Assembly: GCF_000349945.1 (NCBI RefSeq)
Contig: NC_020516.1
Coordinates: 2,604,001 to 2,668,000, forward strand
From: Azoarcus sp. KH32C
GTDB taxonomy: Bacteria > Pseudomonadota > Gammaproteobacteria > Burkholderiales > Rhodocyclaceae
Direction: 5' to 3'
DNA: 64,000 nt
Shown here: in pieces, positions 36,233 to 45,431 of the stretch
How the letters are laid out: every line of letters begins with the position of its first letter
Numbering within the stretch: the first letter of the stretch is position 1
Position numbers and translations under genes: made by a program
Notes under the pieces: model-generated
The model's input: only the letters and a program-made list of their open reading frames with translations
Told to the model about the DNA's origin: nothing
Database searches by the model: none

Positions 36233-37489
36233 TTATTGGTCAATGGCAGCTGTCTCGCGTGCCGTCATTTCGACCTGCGATGCCACTAGCGATTCGATGA
36301 TTTTTTGATATCGGGAAAGCCCAATTTCAAGTTGATAACTCTCAATGACGGTCTGCCGAGCCGCTCGCCTGACAAGTTGCACGCGACTCTCATGGGAAAA
36401 AGCTTCTTCTATCGCGTCCGCAATGTGCTTTGGAGAGAAGAAATCCACCAGTAGGCCATTCTTGCCATGCTCCAACACTTCTCGGACGGGCGTGGTGTCG
36501 GACCCGATCACTAGGCAGCCGGCCGACATCGCTTCCAGCATCGACCAGGAGAGTACGAAGGGAACGGTCAGATAGACATGCGCCGAGGAGACTTGCAGGA
36601 GCGCAAGGTAGCGCTCGTAGGGAATCCTGCCGAGAAAGTGCAGTCGCTTGGGGTCGATGCGGACTTCCTGCAGCAGTTTCTCGCGGTAGGTCTGCCCATC
36701 AGACGGTCTTTGTCCGTAGCTCACGTCGTCGCCGCCAACGATCACGAACTCAGTTTTTGACCGCCGTCGGCAGATTTCCTCGGCTGCACGCATGAACTGA
36801 TGGAAGCCGCGATATGGCTCGAGGTTGCGCGCCACATAGGTTACGACTTCATCTTGGAACGTCAGAATCTTGCCGTTCGGCAAAGTGAAAGTCTGTCGCG
36901 GGTTGGGTGCGACCGCCCGCGTGTCGATTCCTTCGTGGATCACCGAGATCTTGGAATGGAACTCCGCTGGATGCAGACTCTTCTGCCAGTGAGTCGGACT
37001 GATGCCGGCATCACAAGCCGTCAGGTTGAGGAGGTGCAGCGCGTTACGGGTGCGGATGCGGGCGCGGCCGTCGAAGCTCAGCGGGTATTCCGGATCGAAA
37101 TTGGCGTCAGCGCCGTCGGAGTGGTAGAAGAACTCGAAGAAGCTCAACAGTCGGGTGGCCGGGAATACGTCCTTGACGTACAGGGCTTCACCCCAGCCGG
37201 GATGGGCGATCACGATATCCGGAGCGAACCCTTGTTTCTTTAGCTTGAGCAAGACCCGTGCGACAGCTTGGCCATTGAGGACGCCGTCCTCCATACCGTG
37301 AAGGTAATGGTGAGTACCGGGACGGGGCTTGCGGGCCGGCTGGTAGACGAAGGTGTTGGGGACCTTGGGGTGGCGCGGTGCGTGCGGTTGGCAAATCGCG
37401 ACCACGCGATGCTTGGGATCGGCCGCCAAGTGAGCTGCCAAGTGGCGGAATTGCCCCGGAAAGTTCTGGTGAATGAAAAGGACATCCAT
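36233..37489 (-). CDS. Glycosyltransferase family 4 protein
   Basis: A 418-residue GT-B enzyme. The N-terminus is MDVLFIHQNFPGQFRHLAAH, and the C-terminal donor domain has VTYVARNLEPYRGFHQFMRA, FVIVGGDDVSYG, LHFLGRIPYERYLALLQVSS and the acidic site FVLSWSMLEAMSAGCLVIGS. This is the retaining GT4 layout, seen in a group linked to surface polysaccharides. Within a type I secretion operon it may glycosylate an exported adhesin-like protein, but that is inference. Gaps: 210 bases from HlyD, 27 bases to the lipoprotein gene. Confidence 0.85.
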   Translation of the reverse strand: MDVLFIHQNFPGQFRHLAAHLAADPKHRVVAICQPHAPRHPKVPNTFVYQPARKPRPGTHHYLHGMEDGVLNGQAVARVLLKLKKQGFAPDIVIAHPGWGEALYVKDVFPATRLLSFFEFFYHSDGADANFDPEYPLSFDGRARIRTRNALHLLNLTACDAGISPTHWQKSLHPAEFHSKISVIHEGIDTRAVAPNPRQTFTLPNGKILTFQDEVVTYVARNLEPYRGFHQFMRAAEEICRRRSKTEFVIVGGDDVSYGQRPSDGQTYREKLLQEVRIDPKRLHFLGRIPYERYLALLQVSSAHVYLTVPFVLSWSMLEAMSAGCLVIGSDTTPVREVLEHGKNGLLVDFFSPKHIADAIEEAFSHESRVQLVRRAARQTVIESYQLEIGLSRYQKIIESLVASQVEMTARETAAIDQ

Positions 37490-37699
37490 TGGCCTGAGCT
37501 TGCTTTTATTAGTCTGCGGCGGGTGCCATTCGGTTGGCGAGGGCTAAAACTTTGGCATTGATATATGGAAAATGCGTAGCATCTCCAGACATGGACTCCG
37601 TCGCTCGTATGCAGAGGCCGGCACGCCTGCGAGGTGCATCCGTCGATCAAGGGATGCCGAGGTCCCGTTGCAGAGGACGGCGGACGCGGTTCTTTCAAT

Positions 37700-39133
37700 T
37701 CATCGTTCCCGCAGGCTCTCATCCTTGTACTGCAGCAAGGGGCTCAAGAAGTATTCAATCACTCGCCTCTGAGCCGTCTTGACCTCGACCGTCACGGCCA
37801 TACCGGGAGAAAGGTTCACGGTCTTGCTCTCCACCTGGATCGTCCCCCGTTCCAGATTCACCCGAGCCGGGAAAATCAGGCCGCGTTTCTCATCATTGAC
37901 GGCGTCGCGCGAAAGGTGGGTTACGTGGGCATGGATCGTCCCGTACTTCGTGAATGGGAACGTCTCGATCTTGACCTCGGCCTCCTGCCCGGGATTGACG
38001 AAGCCGATATCCCTGTTATCGACATAAGCTTCGACCTCCACCGGGCTATCCTGGGGCACCAGCACCATGAGTTGCTGGGCGGGCGTCACGACGCCACCGA
38101 CGGTGTGCACCGCCAACTGCTGCACGGTTCCGTCTAGCGGCGCGGTCAGGGTCATCAGCTTGCCGCGCGATTGGGCTTTGACCAATTCCTGTTCGTAGGT
38201 GGCCGCTTTCTGGTCTCCCTCATGAAAGCTGTCTAGCGCGAGCCGGCGGGTTTCCGCTACTAAGGCACTGCGGTCCCCCCGTCCTTCCTGCAACGCAGCC
38301 ATCAACTCCTTCAGTCGGCCGCGTTGGGTCGCAAGGTCCGCCTCCTGTTCGATGCGGGCCTGTTCCTTTTCCAAATAGCCGTGCTTGGAGATGAAATTCT
38401 TCTCGACCAGGTCCTTGAAATCCTGGGCGCGCTGGCGAGCGATCGGAGCCGTCTGTTCCAATTTGCGGATGATTTCCTGCGTCGATCGGATCTCCGCTTC
38501 GCGCTTGGCAATATCGGCGTCGATGCGCGCGAGCTTAGCCTGATATTCGCTGTATTGGCCTTTCAGCAGGCGCTGTTCCTGCGCAAGCTGCACCGCCCCA
38601 ACGTCGTGCACACTGCCCAGCACAGGCGCCGCTCCAGTGTCGATGGCTCCTAGCAGCGCCTGGGCCCGCGCAGCCTGCAACCGAGCGATCACAAGATCAT
38701 TGGTGAGGCGAGCAATGTCGGCGGCCGCATTTGTCGCGTCCAGTTCAATTAGCACGTCGCCCGCCTTGACGGTTTGCCCGTCCGTCACATGGATCGCTTT
38801 CACTGTCGCCGTTTCAATTGGTTGAATGACCTTCGTGCGGTCGCCAGGCACGATCTTGCCGTGGGCGGAAGCGACCACGTCGATGCGTCCGAAGACGGCC
38901 CACGAGATCGCAATGAGGGCGAAGGCGACCAGTAACCACATGGCGACTCGCGGCGCCGGGGACACCGGTGTTTCCTGTAGCTCCAAGGCAGCGGGGAGGA
39001 ATTGCGCTTCATGCGGCAGACGAGGTCGGAGGTCAAGGTTTGCACGCTCGCGCCAAGCGTGTTGAATGACCCCACCGTAGCGCTTCACGAGGTCATGAAG
39101 GGCTTGCAGTCGCAAAGGCAGGGCTCGATTCAT
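37700..39133 (-). CDS. HlyD-family membrane fusion protein (type I secretion)
   Basis: A 477-residue protein with a short cytoplasmic N-terminus, one transmembrane segment (VAMWLLVAFALIAISWAVFG), the biotinyl-lipoyl-like half GDVLIELDATNAAADIARL, a long coiled coil (about residues 150-310) and a C-terminal beta domain that includes PGQEAEVKIETFPFTKYGTI and the terminal LSPGMAVTVEVKTAQRRVIE. This is the plan of HlyD/LapC-type adaptors. It starts 7 bases after the HlyB stop. A TolC-type outer-membrane component is not encoded nearby and must come from elsewhere. Confidence 0.92.
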   Translation of the reverse strand: MNRALPLRLQALHDLVKRYGGVIQHAWRERANLDLRPRLPHEAQFLPAALELQETPVSPAPRVAMWLLVAFALIAISWAVFGRIDVVASAHGKIVPGDRTKVIQPIETATVKAIHVTDGQTVKAGDVLIELDATNAAADIARLTNDLVIARLQAARAQALLGAIDTGAAPVLGSVHDVGAVQLAQEQRLLKGQYSEYQAKLARIDADIAKREAEIRSTQEIIRKLEQTAPIARQRAQDFKDLVEKNFISKHGYLEKEQARIEQEADLATQRGRLKELMAALQEGRGDRSALVAETRRLALDSFHEGDQKAATYEQELVKAQSRGKLMTLTAPLDGTVQQLAVHTVGGVVTPAQQLMVLVPQDSPVEVEAYVDNRDIGFVNPGQEAEVKIETFPFTKYGTIHAHVTHLSRDAVNDEKRGLIFPARVNLERGTIQVESKTVNLSPGMAVTVEVKTAQRRVIEYFLSPLLQYKDESLRER

Positions 39134-39140
39134 CCGTCAA

Positions 39141-41321
39141 TCACCCCTGCTGCAGCCGATGAAGGCGCGAATAATGCCCGGCCTCGTGGGCTAACAATTC
39201 GGTGTGCGTACCCTGTTCGACAATTTGGCCTCGATCCAGAACGATGATCCGATTGGCGTTCCGGACGGCGCTCAGCCGATGCGCGATGATGAGAACCGTG
39301 CGTCCTTCGCAGATGGCTCTCATGTTGTTCTGGATGACGCGTTCAGACTCGTAGTCCAGCGCGCTGGTTGCTTCGTCGAAGATGAGGATGCGGGGATCGG
39401 TGATGAGCGCCCGCGCGATAGCGATGCGCTGACGCTGTCCGCCGGACAAGGTGGAGCCATGCTCTCCGACCACCGTGTCGTAGCCTTCGGGCAACTCAAG
39501 GATGAAGTCGTGGGCACCCGCGGATTTGGCTGCCCGGATCACGGCTTCCATCGGCCGGCCAGGGTCGGCTAGCGCGATGTTCTCGCGAATGGTCCGATTG
39601 AAGAGCATGTTCTCCTGCAGCACCACACCGATCTGCCGGCGCAAGCTCGGCGTATCGGCCATTGCGAGGTCGACGCCGTCGATCAGCACCCGTCCGCGCT
39701 CTGGAACGTAGAGGCGTTGCACCAGCTTGGTCAGCGTACTCTTGCCAGAGCCGGAGCGGCCGACAATGCCGATTACTTGGCCCGGCTGGATGGTCAAATC
39801 GATGCCCCGCAGGACTTCTGGAGCATCGGGCCGGTAGCGGAACACGACCTGGTCGAGTTCGATCCGGCCTTTGATGGGCGGCAAGGTGCTGCGGTTGTTG
39901 CGGACTACTTCAGTCCGAGCGTTGAGAATGTCGCCCAGGCGCTGGACCGAAATGCCGGTCTGCTGGAAGTCCGTCCACAGCTGAGCGACGCGCATCACCG
40001 GCGTCGCTACTCGCCCGGCCAGCATGTTGAAGGCGATGAGCTGCCCGACCGTCAGGTCACCATCGATGACGAGACGGGCGCCGACCCACATAGTGGCGAC
40101 GGTCACCAGCTTACCAATCAGCGAGACCCCTTCATGCGCAATCGTGCCCAGCGCCGCGGTACGGAAGCTTGCCGCGATGTAGGCGGCAAGCTGGTTGTCC
40201 CAGCGGCGTGTCATCTGTGGCTCGACCGCCATCGCCTTCAAGGTGTCGATGCCGTTGACTGCCTCGACCAGAAAAGCTTGGTTCTCGGCGCCGCGGTTGA
40301 ACTTCTCGTGCAATCGTCGTCGGAGGATCGGAGTGATGCTGACCGAGAGCATGCTGTAGCACGGCAGCGAGAGGACGACGATCAGCGTCAGCCAACCGCT
40401 GTAACACAGCATGACGGCGATGAAGACGATCGAAAAGAACAGATCGAGCACGAGCGTGATCGCGTTGCCGGTAAGAAATTGCCGGATATTCTCGAGTTCG
40501 CGCACGCGAGCGACCGTGTCACCGACCCGGCGGGCCTGGAAATAGGCCAAGGGCAGGGTCAAGAGGTGGCGGAAGAGCCGAGAGCCCAACTCGACGTCGA
40601 TCCGGCTGGTAGTGTGCGCAAAAACATAGCTGCGCAGGCCGGAAAGCACGACTTCGAAGATCGACACGACCAGCAACCCAACGGCGATGACATCGAGTGT
40701 CGATAAGCCGCGATGGACCAGTACCTTGTCCATCACCACCTGAAAGAACAGCGGGGTGACGAGCGCAAAAAGCTGCAGGGCGAAGGATACCGCCAAGACC
40801 TCACCGAGCAGTTTCCGGTATTTGACGACCGCGGGGATGAACCACGTGAAGTCGAACTTGGCGAGTTCGCCGGTAAGCGACGCCCGGGAGGCGAACAGGA
40901 TCAACTCGCCGGACCAGCGGGCCGAAAAGTCGGCTACCGACAGCACTTGCGGGCGTTCGACGCGGGGGTCCTGAATGAGTACCCGGTCGCCGTCGACTCT
41001 GGCCAGAACGAAGAAACGGCCGTCGACACCGAGGACCAGGGCAGGCAGCGGCGTCCGCTCAAGCCGCGAGACATCGCTCCGAATCCGCTTCGCCTTGAGG
41101 CCTAGGTGCTTGGCAGCCAACAGAATTTGCGTCGCCCCAAAGGGGCTGCCTGGTTCCTTAAAGCCGTGCGTAATCTGGTCGGGATCCGCAGTCACACAAT
41201 GAAAGCGCGCCAGCATGACTAGGCAGGCCAAACCCGTATCGGGTTCTGGAGGAGGGCTCTGTCCTGAATCTGGCGACGCTTCGCCAGTAATGACCGTCAA
41301 TAGCGGAGTGGGTTCAGTCAT
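39141..41321 (-). CDS. HlyB-family type I secretion ABC transporter with degenerate C39 domain
   Basis: A 726-residue exporter: a C39-like domain (residues 1 to about 150), six transmembrane segments (about 175-450) and an ATPase domain with Walker A VGRSGSGKSTLTKLVQ, signature LSGGQRQRIAIARALI and Walker B ILIFDEATSALD. The peptidase-like domain reads PDTGLACLVMLARFHCVTA: the catalytic Cys is Thr, so it cannot cleave and should act as a docking domain, as in HlyB for RTX substrates. It heads the leftward secretion operon. The natural substrate is almost certainly the lipase-RTX protein at the end of the operon. Confidence 0.92.
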   Translation of the reverse strand: MTEPTPLLTVITGEASPDSGQSPPPEPDTGLACLVMLARFHCVTADPDQITHGFKEPGSPFGATQILLAAKHLGLKAKRIRSDVSRLERTPLPALVLGVDGRFFVLARVDGDRVLIQDPRVERPQVLSVADFSARWSGELILFASRASLTGELAKFDFTWFIPAVVKYRKLLGEVLAVSFALQLFALVTPLFFQVVMDKVLVHRGLSTLDVIAVGLLVVSIFEVVLSGLRSYVFAHTTSRIDVELGSRLFRHLLTLPLAYFQARRVGDTVARVRELENIRQFLTGNAITLVLDLFFSIVFIAVMLCYSGWLTLIVVLSLPCYSMLSVSITPILRRRLHEKFNRGAENQAFLVEAVNGIDTLKAMAVEPQMTRRWDNQLAAYIAASFRTAALGTIAHEGVSLIGKLVTVATMWVGARLVIDGDLTVGQLIAFNMLAGRVATPVMRVAQLWTDFQQTGISVQRLGDILNARTEVVRNNRSTLPPIKGRIELDQVVFRYRPDAPEVLRGIDLTIQPGQVIGIVGRSGSGKSTLTKLVQRLYVPERGRVLIDGVDLAMADTPSLRRQIGVVLQENMLFNRTIRENIALADPGRPMEAVIRAAKSAGAHDFILELPEGYDTVVGEHGSTLSGGQRQRIAIARALITDPRILIFDEATSALDYESERVIQNNMRAICEGRTVLIIAHRLSAVRNANRIIVLDRGQIVEQGTHTELLAHEAGHYSRLHRLQQG

Positions 41322-41503
41322 GACAAGCAGTACTCGCCCACGGAATCTCCTAAAAATCGTTGAGTAACAACACTCACATCAATTCATAGACAACGCTTCA
41401 ACGTTGTCATAGAACCGTGATGTCCTGAAGTGCCACCCAGGCATCCCGGCGGCCTTGGAAAGACCGAGACAAGCTGGGTTTGACTACCCTAGTTGAGGGC
41501 TGG

Positions 41504-41532
41504 ACTCTATTCATATGCCAATATTGTGTCAA
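41504..41532 (-). promoter_or_regulatory. Leftward sigma-70-type promoter for the secretion operon
   Basis: Reading leftward, TTGACA (complement of 41527-41532), a spacer of exactly 17 and TAGAGT (complement of 41504-41509). It would start RNA about 175 bases ahead of the HlyB gene. There is no copy of the TetR-type operator here, so this operon lies outside the catabolic regulon. Confidence 0.5.
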
Positions 41533-41879
41533 TATGACAATGGTAATATAGAGGTTCTTGAATCGATAGACTCGATGTCCGAGTTCGAGTAAAGCGAGCA
41601 TTGCTTGCCCCAGACTCGGTCCCTGGATTCCCGGGGAGCAATGACGGCTTGAGAGCAACCCGCCACACGCCCTGATCAGCCTAGCGTCACGAACGGCGGC
41701 TATTGTTTTGCTTACTATTCTGCTGAGTGACTGCTTCCGAAACACATGACTGGCGAGTAAGGGTCGTCAGTCCTCGTTCACAGGGTAGCGAAGCTGCCGC
41801 TCGCCGCAGCTTGGTGGTCGAGCGGCAGGTAACCGTCGTATTGCGGCTGCACTTCGGGCGGGAGACGAATGACGGCTGA

Positions 41880-42274
41880 GGCCGATTATGCAAAGTCGTC
41901 GATTATGGAAACCTGACTGCACGAAATGTGCTGCCAAGGCCGAGCAGGCGAAGGGCGGGCGCATATCATACTTGCCATAATTCCGTAGCTACATGGGGAG
42001 CCACCAACGCTTACCGCTGCCGATATCGTTGTGTTCCGGATCGACCGGGCTGTGCCCGCCACTGGGAGAACCAGGCAAATCGAGGTTGAGCGTTGTCTGG
42101 CAAACCGGAAAGCGGTTTGCGACTGTCACCTGCGCGACGCGTGTCGGCTCGGTTGGCGCTCGAAATTATGTTGAGCTTTTGCCCCGTCAGCAATCAACAG
42201 AGCCGCACTGACCAACGCTTCACATAAAGTTGCTCTCACGACTTGCCATAATCGACGACTTTGCATAATCGGCC
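41880..42274. repeat. Exact 29-bp inverted repeats flanking about 340 bp of non-coding DNA
   Basis: The 29 bases at 41880-41908 (starting GGCCGATTATGC) occur again, exactly, in inverted orientation at 42246-42274. Each copy holds GATTATG and CGATTATGG steps. The DNA between has no convincing gene. ACTTGCCATAAT occurs at 42241 beside the right copy and again near 41966 inside. This looks like a small non-autonomous mobile element or a remnant of one, but no transposase is next to it. The rest of the 41533-42341 gap shows nothing else I can name. Confidence 0.65.
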
Positions 42275-42300
42275 TTATGGAAAGCTTTGCATAAGGCCGA
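42269..42300. repeat. 32-bp palindrome overlapping the right inverted repeat
   Basis: TCGGCCTTAT (42269-42278) and ATAAGGCCGA (42291-42300) are perfect arms around GGAAAGCTTTGC, itself a palindrome but for one mismatched pair. It overlaps the last six bases of the right 29-bp repeat. It may be a recombinase core site or a cruciform; it has no T-run and is not a normal terminator. Confidence 0.55.
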
Positions 42301-42341
42301 GTAGTTGTCCGTCGGCCCTGCGACAAGAATGACCCCCGCCC

Positions 42342-42373
42342 CAAAACGAAACAGGCCCCGCTAAACGGGGCCT
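42342..42373 (-). terminator. Rho-independent terminator after the TetR gene
   Basis: Reading leftward, AGGCCCCG and CGGGGCCT (complement of 42366-42373 and 42353-42360) form a perfect 8-bp stem with a 5-base loop, followed by TGTTTCGTTTT. It begins 5 bases after the TetR stop codon. Confidence 0.8.
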
Positions 42374-42378
42374 CTAGG

Positions 42379-43020
42379 TCACTTGGCGTTCAATCCGCCG
42401 AGCAGAATGCCGCACAGCGATTTCGCCATTTTTTCCGGCGGGATCTCGTCGGCCATGCGGGGATACCATTTGTAGGCCCAGTTGCACATGCCGAGGAAGG
42501 TGAGGGTGGCCAGGTCGGGGTCGACATCGCGGAACTGCCCCGATTTGATTCCCGCACGAATGATCTCGGTTACGCGCGTGAAATAATCCTTTCTGCGTTG
42601 CCGCATTTCCGCGCGCTGTTCGTCCTGGAGTTCCGCGTAGTGGTCCATGAAGGCGCGGACGTAGCCGGGATGGAGTGCGATCTGGCGCAGGGTCGACGCG
42701 CACGCACGTTCCAGGAGTTCCGCGGGTTGGATGTCGGGAGTATTCGCGTCCGCTTCAAGGCCGCCGATCAACGCGTCGATATGCAACTGGTGCATCTCGT
42801 GGAGGATGTCGTCCTTGCTGGAGAAATAGTGGTACAGCGTCGGCTTGCCAAGGCCAACGTCATCCGCCAGCATCTGCATCGAAGTGCCGTGGTAGCCGAC
42901 GCGGTCGAACAGCGCGGCGCAGTGTTCGATGATCTCGAAGCGTTTTTCGTCGTGCGCCGCGGTTGTCGCGCGGGCCCTCTTTTTCGTTACCGGCTCGGTC
43001 CGCTTGACTGAAGTTTTCAT
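42379..43020 (-). CDS. TetR-family regulator, KstR2-like; probable repressor of the regulon
   Basis: A 213-residue TetR protein. The N-terminal HTH (residues about 25-70) reads FEIIEHCAALFDRVGYHGTS and MQMLADDVGLGKPTLYHYFS. The C-terminal half, including PGYVRAFMDHYAEL and LTFLGMCNWAYKWY, resembles the domain of KstR2-type regulators, which sense CoA thioesters. It is the last gene of the leftward operon behind operator site 4, with its own terminator, so it may repress itself. It is the only regulator gene in the window, which makes it the best candidate for binding the eight CGACCG-NN-CGGTCG sites. Confidence 0.88.
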   Translation of the reverse strand: MKTSVKRTEPVTKKRARATTAAHDEKRFEIIEHCAALFDRVGYHGTSMQMLADDVGLGKPTLYHYFSSKDDILHEMHQLHIDALIGGLEADANTPDIQPAELLERACASTLRQIALHPGYVRAFMDHYAELQDEQRAEMRQRRKDYFTRVTEIIRAGIKSGQFRDVDPDLATLTFLGMCNWAYKWYPRMADEIPPEKMAKSLCGILLGGLNAK

Positions 43021-43108
43021 AAGGCTCTCATACTCCCGTTTGAATTGCCGACGCGGGCGGCGCGCTGCAGCGTGCCGACCCGCGTTTCCCCTGCGCGCAC
43101 CAAAGTCC

Positions 43109-44656
43109 CTAGCCCAATTGCAGCTCCGAAACGACCAATCGGGACAGACGCTTCTTGTCGACCTTACCGGTCGTCGTGTACGCGAGGTCTTCGACGACGA
43201 TCAGATGTTCCGGCCATTTTTTCTTGGATAGGCCGATGGTGGCAAGGTGACTCTTCACGTCTTCCAGGGTCGGGGCACGATGTCCGTCCCGGATCTTGCA
43301 TACCGCACAGGCCTGCTCCCCGAGCCGAGCTTCCGGCACGGCGACCACCGAAGCCATCGCGATTGCGGGGTGGCTCAGCAGCGCGGCTTCGACTTCGGCT
43401 GGGTCGATATTATAGCCACCGCGGATGATCTGATCCTTGATCCGTCCCACCACTTTCAGGGAGCCGTCGGGGTCGCAAATGATCTCGTCACCGGTGAGGA
43501 AGTAGCCGTCCGGGGTCAGGTTGTACTCCTGATCGCCCAATCCGCGGCAGTAACCGATGAAGAGCGACGGCCCTTTCACGCCGGCCTGTCCGCGCTCGCC
43601 GCGGGGGAGCATGCGGCGTTCTGTGTCGAAGGCCTCGTCGCGGGTTCCCGGGAAGGACTTGCCGTCGGAATGGCATAGCCGATCAAGCGCGTCGCCGGGA
43701 TGCGTCGAGGCATGCCCCATGCATTCCGACATGCCGAACATCCGCAGTGCCGGGATGCCCAGTAGCTCCCTGGCGGCACGGATCAGCTCGGGGGTCATCG
43801 TGCCGCCGCCGACCCCAAGTGCCTTAAGCGGACTCGGCTTGGACCACTTACCGCTGCGCGCGACCTCCACCATCGAGACAAGGTTGGTCGGCACGCAGAT
43901 GCCCCAGCGGCACCCGTGTGCGTCGATGATTTTGAGGGTTTCGAGTGGATCCCATCGATCGACGATGACCAACGGATGACCGAGGGCGAGAGAGAAGTGG
44001 GCCGTGAAGGTGAACCCCGGCGCGCTGCCCCAGGGCATCAGACCCAGAATGGGATCGCCTGGCGTAAGGCCGGCAACCCACTCACACGCTCTCACCGCGT
44101 AGTTCATCGCCGTCGGCGAGTGCATCACGCCTTTCGGCACGCCGGTGGTGCCGGAGGTGAAACCGATCAGCGCGGTCCGTGCGTTGCGTTCGTCGACCTC
44201 GCCGGCGAGATTGCGCTCGCGCGTGCTCAGGTGCAGACCGGGAAGCCCCGGCACCGGTTCGCCCACGCTGTCGTCGAAGACCGCGACATGGCCGAGGCGT
44301 TCGTCGAGTACACGGCGCTCGGCGGCGCCGAGGTCCGGCGTGTAGGGGCAGATCACTGCGCCGACAGCCGAGATGCCGAGGGCCGCGGCGAGGACGGAGG
44401 TGTTCTTGCATCCCTGCAGCATGACGCGATCGTGCGGCTGCACGCCAGCGGCGAGCAGGGCGTTCTGGGCCGCTTCGGCCATGGCGCGCATCTCGCCGCG
44501 GCTCCAGTGGCGCCCGTCGGCGGCGACCACGGCCAGGGCCTGTGGGTCCGCGTCGGCCAGGGCGGCGAACTGCTGCCACAGGGACGCGTCGGTCCAGGTC
44601 AGGCCGTCGGCGGAGAAGGTGTTGGGGGTATGTTCAGGCAATCGACTGACCTCCAT
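43109..44656 (-). CDS. AMP-dependent acyl-CoA synthetase/ligase
   Basis: A 515-residue ANL-superfamily enzyme. The ATP/AMP motif is IGFTSGTTGVPKGVMHS, the hinge region is GYFLTGDEIICDPDG and KVVGRIKDQIIRGGYNIDPA, and the C-terminal catalytic Lys is in TTTGKVDKKRL. It turns a carboxylic acid into its CoA thioester, the likely entry step of the pathway. ATG 44656 is preferred (product begins MEVSRLPEHTPNTF); it overlaps the end of the upstream SDR by 23 bases. An ATG at 44713 would make the overlap larger. Confidence 0.92.
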   Translation of the reverse strand: MEVSRLPEHTPNTFSADGLTWTDASLWQQFAALADADPQALAVVAADGRHWSRGEMRAMAEAAQNALLAAGVQPHDRVMLQGCKNTSVLAAALGISAVGAVICPYTPDLGAAERRVLDERLGHVAVFDDSVGEPVPGLPGLHLSTRERNLAGEVDERNARTALIGFTSGTTGVPKGVMHSPTAMNYAVRACEWVAGLTPGDPILGLMPWGSAPGFTFTAHFSLALGHPLVIVDRWDPLETLKIIDAHGCRWGICVPTNLVSMVEVARSGKWSKPSPLKALGVGGGTMTPELIRAARELLGIPALRMFGMSECMGHASTHPGDALDRLCHSDGKSFPGTRDEAFDTERRMLPRGERGQAGVKGPSLFIGYCRGLGDQEYNLTPDGYFLTGDEIICDPDGSLKVVGRIKDQIIRGGYNIDPAEVEAALLSHPAIAMASVVAVPEARLGEQACAVCKIRDGHRAPTLEDVKSHLATIGLSKKKWPEHLIVVEDLAYTTTGKVDKKRLSRLVVSELQLG

Positions 44657-45431
44657 CGACGAGGAAGGTTTGGCCGGTGATGAAGCTGCCGGCCTCCGAA
44701 ACGAGTAGGGCAACCGTGGGCGCGACTTCGGAGGGTTTGCCGAAACGATGCAGCAGGATGCCGTCGAGCAGCTTCTGCTGGATGCCCTCGGTCAGGGTTT
44801 CCGTCATGCCGGTCTCGACCGAGCCCGGCGCGACGGCGTTGACGCGGATACCGTGATGCGCCCACTGCGCGGCGAGGTCGCTCGTGAGGTGCACCATTGC
44901 GGCCTTGGTCGTCGTGTAGGGCACGACCTGGCCGGCGTCGGGGGTGTAGGAGAGGAAGGCTCCCACCGACGCGATATTGACCATGCTGCCGCCGCCGTTG
45001 CGGATCATGTGGCGCGCCGCGTGCCGGCAGGCGAGGAAGGTGCCGGTCAGGTTGACGTCGACGACCTTGCGCCAGCCCGACAGCGGGATCTCTTCCGGTA
45101 GGCCCCACCAGGAGGCGCCGGCGTTGTTGATCAGGATGTCGAGGCCGCCCAGCTGCTCGACGGTCGCGGCCACCGCTGCTTCGACCTCTTCCTCGCTGGC
45201 GATGTCGCAGCGCAGGCCGATGGCCTTGGTCGAGAAGTGCGCTGCGATGCTCGCCGCCATTTCGGCACATTCCTGCTCGTGCCGCGAGGCCAGCGCGACG
45301 CTGCAGCCGAGGTCGGCCAAGGTTGCGGCGATGGCCTCGGCGAGCGCGCCGCGGCCTCCCGTGATGAGGGCGACCTTGCCGTCGAGGCGGAACTGGCGGG
45401 CTGTGAAGCCCGGGGAGTAGTTTTCGCTCAC
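44634..45431 (-). CDS. Short-chain dehydrogenase/reductase
   Basis: A 265-residue classical SDR: LITGGRGALAEAIAATLADL near residue 20, INNAGASWWG, NIASVGAFLS with the catalytic Ser, and YTTTK. The start is GTG 45431, whose GTGA overlaps the stop of the EthD-like gene, so the two are translationally coupled. A little atypical: GGRGALAEAI replaces the GxxxGIG glycine motif, and the residue after NNAG is Ala-Ser-Trp. Confidence 0.9.
   Translation of the reverse strand: MSENYSPGFTARQFRLDGKVALITGGRGALAEAIAATLADLGCSVALASRHEQECAEMAASIAAHFSTKAIGLRCDIASEEEVEAAVAATVEQLGGLDILINNAGASWWGLPEEIPLSGWRKVVDVNLTGTFLACRHAARHMIRNGGGSMVNIASVGAFLSYTPDAGQVVPYTTTKAAMVHLTSDLAAQWAHHGIRVNAVAPGSVETGMTETLTEGIQQKLLDGILLHRFGKPSEVAPTVALLVSEAGSFITGQTFLVDGGQSIA

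Noticed and set aside
41407..41893. Two small minus-strand open frames in the non-coding region
   Set aside because: They overlap each other and the promoter of the secretion operon, lack ribosome-binding sites and show no family features.
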